Below, one piece after another: positions 1-4,495 of a stretch of DNA of 10,561 nucleotides; position 1 is the stretch's first letter; each line of letters opens with the position of its first letter. The notes under the pieces are model-generated. The model was not told the DNA's origin, searched no databases, and saw only the letters and a program-made list of their open reading frames with translations. This DNA comes from Acidobacteriaceae bacterium. GTDB lineage: Bacteria; Acidobacteriota; Terriglobia; Terriglobales; SbA1. Made by a program: the position numbers and the translations under genes. The stretch lies in the NCBI GenBank assembly GCA_003156615.1, contig PMHI01000711.1, forward strand, positions 1 through 10,561, given 5' to 3'.

Positions 1-293
1 GGTAGCCGAGCAACCACCCATCCCGATTCTCAGCTGGGTGATCCTTTGATTTTTGTAGACCAGACTACACCGCGTAATAGCGGGTCCTTGCAGCCCAAGC
101 GCGGCGATCGAAGCCGGAGGCCATGTCGTCCGGCGTAACTACTTGTGGCGGCACAGAGCTGTTTTGCGGCACGTGCAGTTCACGGACAAATTATACCGGC
201 GGAATTGGCGGGACAGCGAGAATAATTAATATCAAATGTTTTAATAGGTGGGCACGCGGAAGGTCAACTGTCGCGCCGCGACTGCCTTTGCGT
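1..293. other. Left edge, no assignable gene
   Basis: I see no gene here that I can support. A forward reading frame is open from about 59 to 230 and ends in TAA, with a basic, arginine-rich translation that I do not recognise. It has no convincing start or ribosome binding site. The stretch from about 230 leads into the IS110 remnant and is probably decayed DNA next to that element. Confidence 0.4.
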
Positions 294-563
294 ATGGCCG
301 GTCAGCCTTTACACCACAACAAAACTGCTCTGGGCGATTTCTATCGGCGCATGCGGGCCAAACTCGACGCGCCCAAGGCCATCACCGCAGCCGCACACAA
401 ACTGGCCCGCATCATCTTTGATCTGGTAGCTAGGCGCCAGAAATTCGACGACAGTCGTTTTGCCGCCGATCAGTTGCGTCACCAGAAACGTCAGGAGCTT
501 AAACTATGTGCCCGAGCCAAAGCTATGGGCTTCGAACTCGTCCCGCTCCCACAGGCCGGGTGA
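294..563 (+). pseudogene. IS110-family transposase, C-terminal remnant
   Basis: This is the tail of a DEDD transposase of the IS110/IS116/IS902 family, which moves its element with a RuvC-like catalytic domain and a C-terminal serine-containing domain. What is visible is the C-terminal part: a segment reading ALGDFYRRMRAKLDAPKAIT, followed by AHKLARIIFDLV and the end RAKAMGFELVPLP. The order ALG-FYRR, then APKAIT-AHKLAR, then a basic helix and GFELVP is typical of the last ~80 residues of this family, recognised from memory. The N-terminal DEDD domain and most of the C-terminal domain are absent, since a full transposase has about 330-400 residues. The open frame continues upstream to about 123, but that translation does not look like transposase. 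The edge near 294 is approximate. It marks the left side of the island as a site of earlier IS activity. Confidence 0.7.
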
Positions 564-740
564 GTTCCTGATGAGAGTATATTGTTGCACCCTTTAACGG
601 ACCATTGTGCTTAAATGTTGCATTATTGTCGGACGGTCCCGGGGGGCTGGGTTACGTCGCATTTTCCGAGTTGACGACTTCTTTCGAGTAGCCTCAGCCG
701 ACAGTTGTTCGCATTACATCGGGGCCCGTTTGGACATCCG

Positions 741-745
741 GGAGG
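741..745 (+). promoter_or_regulatory. Ribosome binding site deciding the RyR gene start
   Basis: GGAGG lies 4 bases before a GTG at 750. It supports that GTG over an in-frame TTG at 705, which has no comparable purine stretch upstream. The 15 residues gained by the TTG start (MFALHRG...) also do not resemble the RyR family, whose N-terminus begins close to the Y-N-P-x-P-I-D motif. No clear promoter was found in 564-740. A TTGACG at 671 has no good -10 partner. Confidence 0.6.
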
Positions 746-749
746 CAGC

Positions 750-2108
750 GTGGATTTAAATCTTTACAATCCCAAGCCGATCGACACATCAAAGGTAAGT
801 CTTAGCAATCATATCAGCGATATTGTCGAGCAGCTCGCGCAGAACTCGCATGACGTGTGGGCACGGGGCCGGATGGCTGAGGGATGGCATTACGGTCCGC
901 GGCGCGATGACGTTCGCAAAGAACATCCGAGTCTTGTGCCTTATGAGCAATTGCCCGAGTCAGAGAAAGAGTATGACCGCAACTTAGCCATGGAAACCCT
1001 CAAGGCCGTAACAGCCCTCGGGTATAGGATTCGCACGAAGGAGAAATGCGTAAGTGATGGCAGGGCGCTCGACATCCGCGGGGCAGCAATATCGCCGCAA
1101 AGTAGCCATCGCATCGGGGACATGGACGATTCTACCGAGTGCGTGTCTTCTCAGCCCCTTAAAGCCGCGTTGCAGGAATGCCGGACTGCAATTCTGCCTG
1201 CCTTCCGTCAAGCAGATGCTCAGGCTCTAAAATATCAGAAGTTGTACCGAATGCTGGTTTATGCGGCCGCTGTCGGAGGAACATCGGCTGTCGTGTTAGC
1301 CACGGTCCAGCTTTCGGGTCTCCTCAAGTCTCCGCTAGTGTGGAGAGCAGAGGCGGTTGCAGCATTTCTCACTCTTCTCTTGGTGTTGGTGGGTACGGCA
1401 ACAAAGTTCCAGCATCAGTGGCTTCTAGAGCGCTACAAGGCAGAACGATTGCGCATGGTGAAGTTCTGTTTCCTGCTTGAGCCTGACCTGTGGAACCCTG
1501 GAACTTTGGGGAATAGCCGCCTCAACGAGAAGCTCTCTGATACGGTGAAAGGGATTACAGCGTCCACTTTTGCATCACTGGAAGGATGGGTAAGCCGTAG
1601 CTGGATGCCTAGAGTTCATCAGCCGCCTGCCGGCCTACAATTCAAGAACGAAGGCTTAGAAGATCTCCTTCATTACTACCACCGGAAACGACTTGACGTG
1701 CAGATGGAATATCTTGCCGAGGCAACGAAACGCGATTTTTTCCGCGACCTTCGGCTGAGGCTTGCGGGTTCAACTCTTTTTTTTGGTAGTGTAGCGTTTG
1801 TTCTAGCACACTTGGCAGTGGAGAGGAGCGGCGGAGATCTAACCTGGAGCAAGAGTCTAATGCTCGTGGCTGCTGTTCTGCCCGCGATCGGAGCTGGCTG
1901 CCGCGTCCTGCGCACGGCGCACGAATACGCGCGCAACGCTTCGCGGTTCGAGGCAACCCACGACGTGTTAGGCGCGCTTTCCAGGAAGCTGCGTGATGCG
2001 ACGAGTGTACAGGCCATATTTCAGGAACTGGGCTTCTGCGAACAAGTGTTGGAGTCGGACCTTCGCGAGTGGATGCGCCTGATGGTCGAAGCAGAGTGGT
2101 TTGGATAA
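750..2108 (+). CDS. RyR-domain protein with two 2TM (SLATT-like) membrane units
   Basis: Residue numbers count from GTG 750 (452 residues). Residues about 5-95 form a RyR domain, the repeat first known from ryanodine receptors. Visible hallmarks are YNPKPIDTS near the start, the segment VWARGRMAEGWHYGP at about 36-50, LVPYEQLPESEKEYDRN at about 62-78 and TLKAVTALGYRI at about 83-94. In prokaryotes this domain has been proposed to bind a ligand, possibly a nucleotide, in conflict systems. A linker leads to hydrophobic helices at about 168-191 and 200-218, followed by the charged stretch LLERYKAERLR, which resembles SLATT/DUF4231 two-TM proteins. A second pair lies at about 337-358 and 370-389, followed by a soluble tail ending near REWMRLMVEAEWFG. 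SLATT proteins are thought to act as membrane-perforating effectors. The likely role is a membrane sensor/effector, with RyR in the cytoplasm. Assignment to RyR is strong. The SLATT label and the tandem arrangement are my reading. It lies on the same strand as the TIR and STAND genes, about 870 bases upstream of TIR. Confidence 0.8.
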   Translation: MDLNLYNPKPIDTSKVSLSNHISDIVEQLAQNSHDVWARGRMAEGWHYGPRRDDVRKEHPSLVPYEQLPESEKEYDRNLAMETLKAVTALGYRIRTKEKCVSDGRALDIRGAAISPQSSHRIGDMDDSTECVSSQPLKAALQECRTAILPAFRQADAQALKYQKLYRMLVYAAAVGGTSAVVLATVQLSGLLKSPLVWRAEAVAAFLTLLLVLVGTATKFQHQWLLERYKAERLRMVKFCFLLEPDLWNPGTLGNSRLNEKLSDTVKGITASTFASLEGWVSRSWMPRVHQPPAGLQFKNEGLEDLLHYYHRKRLDVQMEYLAEATKRDFFRDLRLRLAGSTLFFGSVAFVLAHLAVERSGGDLTWSKSLMLVAAVLPAIGAGCRVLRTAHEYARNASRFEATHDVLGALSRKLRDATSVQAIFQELGFCEQVLESDLREWMRLMVEAEWFG

Positions 2109-2325
2109 CAGCTCCCAACGTGAGATGGAATTGTCGGGAGACAAGGCGTCCTATTGGAATGGGGATTCATGCGAGTAATTTTCGACTGTCGATTTGGGAA
2201 AAACCGTACACTATTTGGCCGACAAACAGAAATGGTTCCAAGCCCAATGTAGTTGGAAAAGCGCAAATAACGATAAGGTTGACCACTCGCGAAGGAGTGG
2301 TAAGCCGCGTGGAGCAACCCTCAAA
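2109..2325 (+). other. Intergenic spacer after the RyR gene
   Basis: I see no convincing gene in this 217-base spacer. Short open frames cross it in several phases without family resemblance. It holds one clear hairpin at 2282-2301 (listed separately) and the probable leader of the small membrane protein that begins at 2326. Confidence 0.4.
2282..2301 (+). repeat. Perfect 7-bp hairpin upstream of the small membrane ORF
   Basis: ACCACTC (2282-2288) and GAGTGGT (2295-2301) are exact reverse complements around the 6-base loop GCGAAG. No T-tract follows, so a simple intrinsic terminator of the RyR gene is unlikely. It sits 24 bases before the ATG at 2326 and could be an operator or an mRNA structure. 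It could also be chance. Confidence 0.4.
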
Positions 2326-2568
2326 ATGCGGAACGCCGTCCTAGAACAAAATACTCGGTGGGGCGGATCCAAGCGTCCGCTTGGATTCTTCCTTGAGGTT
2401 TTTGGACGCTTCCTTGTGATAGCTGCTGCCATTTCAGTAGTCGTTCTGGTTGTTCGCGGCGTCCCCGGGGCTCTTATCGGGCTTGTTATCTGCATCCTGG
2501 GACTAAAAATTCAGTTGCGTGGCCGTCGCTACACGCGGGGCCGGTATATTCCTGCCGTGATCCCGTGA
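2326..2568 (+). CDS. Small two-TM membrane protein, probably fused or truncated at its 3' end
   Basis: This is an 80-residue ORF starting at ATG 2326, with GGAG at 2311-2314 (11 bases away, a little long). A short polar N-terminus (MRNAVLEQNTRW) leads to two hydrophobic helices at about residues 22-42 and 44-62, separated by RGVPGA. The codons in this part look like those of the RyR gene. From about 2526 the DNA is also readable, in another frame, as a cyclase domain remnant. The last ~14 residues (GRRYTRGRYIPAVIP) are therefore probably an out-of-phase translation of foreign sequence, and the original protein end is lost. I do not recognise the family. An in-frame GTG/ATG-type start exists as far back as 2194, but the added residues look non-coding. 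The order after RyR and before TIR would fit a small membrane partner, which is speculation. Confidence 0.4.
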   Translation: MRNAVLEQNTRWGGSKRPLGFFLEVFGRFLVIAAAISVVVLVVRGVPGALIGLVICILGLKIQLRGRRYTRGRYIPAVIP

Positions 2569-2801
2569 CCCAGCAGACCACCTACATTGGAGCCAACGTC
2601 AGCCGGGCGGCGCGCATCGAGCCGATCACACCGACAGGTCAAGTCTATGCCAGTCAGACATTTGCCGCGCTCGCGGCAGCGGAAGGGGTAAAGGAGTTTC
2701 GCTGCGATTATGTGGGCCAAACTTCGATGGCAAAAAAATACGGAGCTTTTCCAACCTACGTCGTGCTCCGTCGCAAGACGACGGTGGAAGAGCCGCTATA
2801 A
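2526..2801 (+). pseudogene. Class III adenylate/guanylate cyclase domain, C-terminal remnant
   Basis: The translation in this frame starts with LHAGPVYSCRDPVTQQTTYIG, then gives ANVSRAARIEPITPTGQVYA, and ends at GAFPTYVVLRRK plus a short tail to TAA. This is the order seen in the C-terminal half of class III nucleotidyl cyclase domains: a Leu-His-x-Gly strand, the Gly-x-x-Val-x-x-Ala-Ala-Arg-Ile segment with the transition-state Asn/Arg helix, then Gly-Gln-(Ile/Val)-x-x-Ser, and a closing strand. The metal-binding aspartates of the N-terminal half, and everything before them, are missing. A GTG at 2565 could start a 78-residue ORF, but the recognisable homology begins upstream of it, across the end of the 2326 ORF. 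It is therefore a deletion relic and not a small gene. It lies directly upstream of the TIR gene, which suggests that a full cyclase gene once preceded TIR. Confidence 0.75.
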
Positions 2802-2977
2802 CAGATGGCATCTATAACGTTGTGGCGAAAAAACTTCCTGCGGCTTAGAATATAAGACTCAGACGTGGATTTGCACATCGGACCGAAAATCAAGTTGACC
2901 GCGGATATGGCCCCCGTTCTCGACTCAGCTTTCCCGACTGCCAGCTCCGTCCTCTCGTCGCCCACTCGGAGTAAATC
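2802..2977 (+). other. Leader region of the TIR-STAND operon
   Basis: This is a 176-base spacer without a supported gene. It should carry the operon promoter unless transcription comes from upstream. AT-rich TAGAATATAAG at 2846-2856 could hold a -10 element, but no -35 is well spaced. TTGTGG at 2820 leaves a 20-base gap. No promoter is called. Confidence 0.3.
2968..2971 (+). promoter_or_regulatory. Ribosome binding site of the TIR gene
   Basis: GGAG lies 6 bases before ATG 2978, an ideal distance. It fixes the start of the TIR protein so that the first beta strand (DAFISYAH) begins at residue 6, as in most bacterial TIR proteins. Confidence 0.6.
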
Positions 2978-4483
2978 ATGAATTTTCAGGGGGATGCCTT
3001 CATCAGTTATGCGCACATGGATGATGTGGAGCTGATCGAAGGGCACAAGGGATGGGTCGCGAACCTGCATCGGGCGCTGGAAGTCCGGGTTGGACAGTTC
3101 CTCGGCAAACCATCTCAGATCTGGCGCGATCCTAAGCTTGAAGGCAACGATTTCTTTGGGGAGACGTTGATCGAGCGACTCCACCATGTGGCCTCGCTAA
3201 TATCGGTGGTCTCGCCTCGCTACGTCAAATCAGAATGGGCGCGGAAAGAGCTGGCCGAATTCTGGAAAGCGGCGGAAGAGCAGGGTGGCATCCATTTTCG
3301 CAACAAGGCCCGTATCTTCAAAGTGCTAAAGACGCCCGTCCCCTTGGAATTGCATCCCCCGGAGTTGCGTTCCTTGTTGGGCTATCAGTTCTTCAACATC
3401 GACCCGGACACGGGAAGAGTGCGGGAGTTGGATGAAGTGTTCGGGCCCGAGGCGCAAAGGGATTTCTGGATGCGGCTAGATGACTTGGCCCATGATATGT
3501 GCGGCCTGCTCAAGACGTTGGAAGCCTCAGGACCGGCGGTCGTTCCGAAGACCGACAACGCTCAAGAAGCCATCTTTTTGGCGCAAACCACCTTCGATCT
3601 AAGGGAGCAGCGCGAAACCATCAAGAGGGATTTGCAGCAGCACGGTTACACCGTGCTTCCGGCCAGCACATTACCGCAAGTCGAATCGGAAGTGAAGGAG
3701 GCTGTGCGCATGGATCTGGCTCAATGCCAGATGTCGATTCACTTGATCGGCAAGACCTTCAGCCTCGTCCCTGAAGGAAGTATGCAGTCTTTGCTGGAAA
3801 TTCAAAACGAACTCGCGATCGAAAGAGGGAGTAAGGGCGGTTTTTCGCGCCTGTTGTGGATTCCTCCCGGTCTGCAGGTGCAAGACGAACGCCAACGGAA
3901 GGTCATTGAGCAGCTTCGAATGGATCCCCGAACCCAAAAGGGGGCGGACTTGCTAGAGACCTTTCTCGAAGATCTGAGGACCGTGATCCAGGATCGGCTC
4001 AAAGAGGATCGGCTCAAGGAAGCCTCAAAGCCGGCACCCGCGCCGCGCCCACCAAGCAGGTCGGTGGTTGCAGGCAGCGAGCACGCCCGGCTCTACCTCA
4101 TCTACGATCAGCGCGACGCGGCCATCACTTCGCCGTGGGAGGATTTTCTGTTCGAACAAGAATTGGAAGTCATCCGGCCGGTGTTCGAGGGCGACGAGGC
4201 GGAAATTCGCGAGCATCACGAAGAGAACCTAAGGAGTTGCGACGGAGCCCTGATTTTCTATGGTTCGGGCAATGAATGCTGGCTGCGCCGAAAGCTGCGG
4301 GAACTGCAGAAGAGCCCCGGTTATGGCCGCGGCAAACCAATACCAATCGTGGCGATTTCCCTGATCCCTCCGAGAACCTCGGATAAGGAGCGCTTCCGAA
4401 GCCACGAGGCGCTGGTGATACCTCAGTGGGACGGATTTTCCCCTGAACCATTGCAGCCATTGATCTCTAGCCTGAGAGGCTAA
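2978..4483 (+). CDS. TIR-domain protein with two further TIR/Rossmann-like segments
   Basis: This is a 501-residue soluble protein. Residues about 5-180 are a TIR domain. They hold the first strand DAFISYAHMDD (6-16), IWRDPKLEGNDFFGETL (48-64) in the place of the BB-loop region, SLISVVSPRYVKSEWARKEL (73-92) and the later strand ARIFKVLK. Glu91 in S-x-W-A-R-K-E sits where catalytic TIR NADases carry their glutamate, so NAD cleavage is plausible. Residues about 197-342 form a second alpha/beta segment (AIFLAQTTFDLREQRETIKR at 198-217, then MSIHLIGKTFSLVPEGS and RLLWIPPGLQ). It resembles DUF4062/TIR-like sensor or scaffold domains and lacks an evident catalytic motif. A proline-rich linker (351-362) leads to a third segment (371-500) with RLYLIYDQRD, FEGDEAEIREHH and GALIFYGSGN, also TIR/SEFIR-like. 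No TM segment is seen. The stop lies 12 bases before the STAND start, so the two genes are surely cotranscribed. The first domain is sure, while the second and third are by resemblance only. Confidence 0.85.
   Translation: MNFQGDAFISYAHMDDVELIEGHKGWVANLHRALEVRVGQFLGKPSQIWRDPKLEGNDFFGETLIERLHHVASLISVVSPRYVKSEWARKELAEFWKAAEEQGGIHFRNKARIFKVLKTPVPLELHPPELRSLLGYQFFNIDPDTGRVRELDEVFGPEAQRDFWMRLDDLAHDMCGLLKTLEASGPAVVPKTDNAQEAIFLAQTTFDLREQRETIKRDLQQHGYTVLPASTLPQVESEVKEAVRMDLAQCQMSIHLIGKTFSLVPEGSMQSLLEIQNELAIERGSKGGFSRLLWIPPGLQVQDERQRKVIEQLRMDPRTQKGADLLETFLEDLRTVIQDRLKEDRLKEASKPAPAPRPPSRSVVAGSEHARLYLIYDQRDAAITSPWEDFLFEQELEVIRPVFEGDEAEIREHHEENLRSCDGALIFYGSGNECWLRRKLRELQKSPGYGRGKPIPIVAISLIPPRTSDKERFRSHEALVIPQWDGFSPEPLQPLISSLRG
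3991..4020 (+). repeat. 15-bp tandem duplication inside the TIR gene
   Basis: GGATCGGCTCAAAGA (3991-4005) is followed at once by GGATCGGCTCAAGGA (4006-4020), with one base differing. It keeps the frame and doubles the peptide DRLKE (residues 339-348) in the helical linker between the second and third domains. This is most simply a slippage or short duplication event that the linker tolerates. Confidence 0.85.
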
Positions 4484-4488
4484 GAGGA
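4484..4488 (+). promoter_or_regulatory. Ribosome binding site deciding the STAND gene start
   Basis: GAGGA begins right after the TIR stop codon and lies 7 bases before ATG 4496. An in-frame TTG at 4493 directly before it would add only one residue and would be spaced too closely. ATG 4496 is therefore taken as the start. The short gap suggests translational coupling to the TIR gene. Confidence 0.6.
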
Positions 4489-4495
4489 AGGGTTG

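Noticed and set aside
74..94. Peptide VIAGPCS, a motif known from DAHP synthase
   Set aside because: The surrounding residues do not continue the enzyme, the frame is closed at 56-58 and at about 231, and no other motif supports it. This is a chance match.
671..700. TTGACG as a -35 promoter element for the RyR gene
   Set aside because: No acceptable -10 hexamer lies 16-18 bases downstream.
1642..2118. Minus-strand ORF opposite the RyR gene
   Set aside because: Its arginine- and serine-rich translation has no family resemblance, and it is a shadow of the membrane protein gene.
2565..2801. Independent 78-residue gene starting at GTG 2565
   Set aside because: The cyclase homology starts upstream of this codon, no ribosome site is seen, and it is better explained as a relic.
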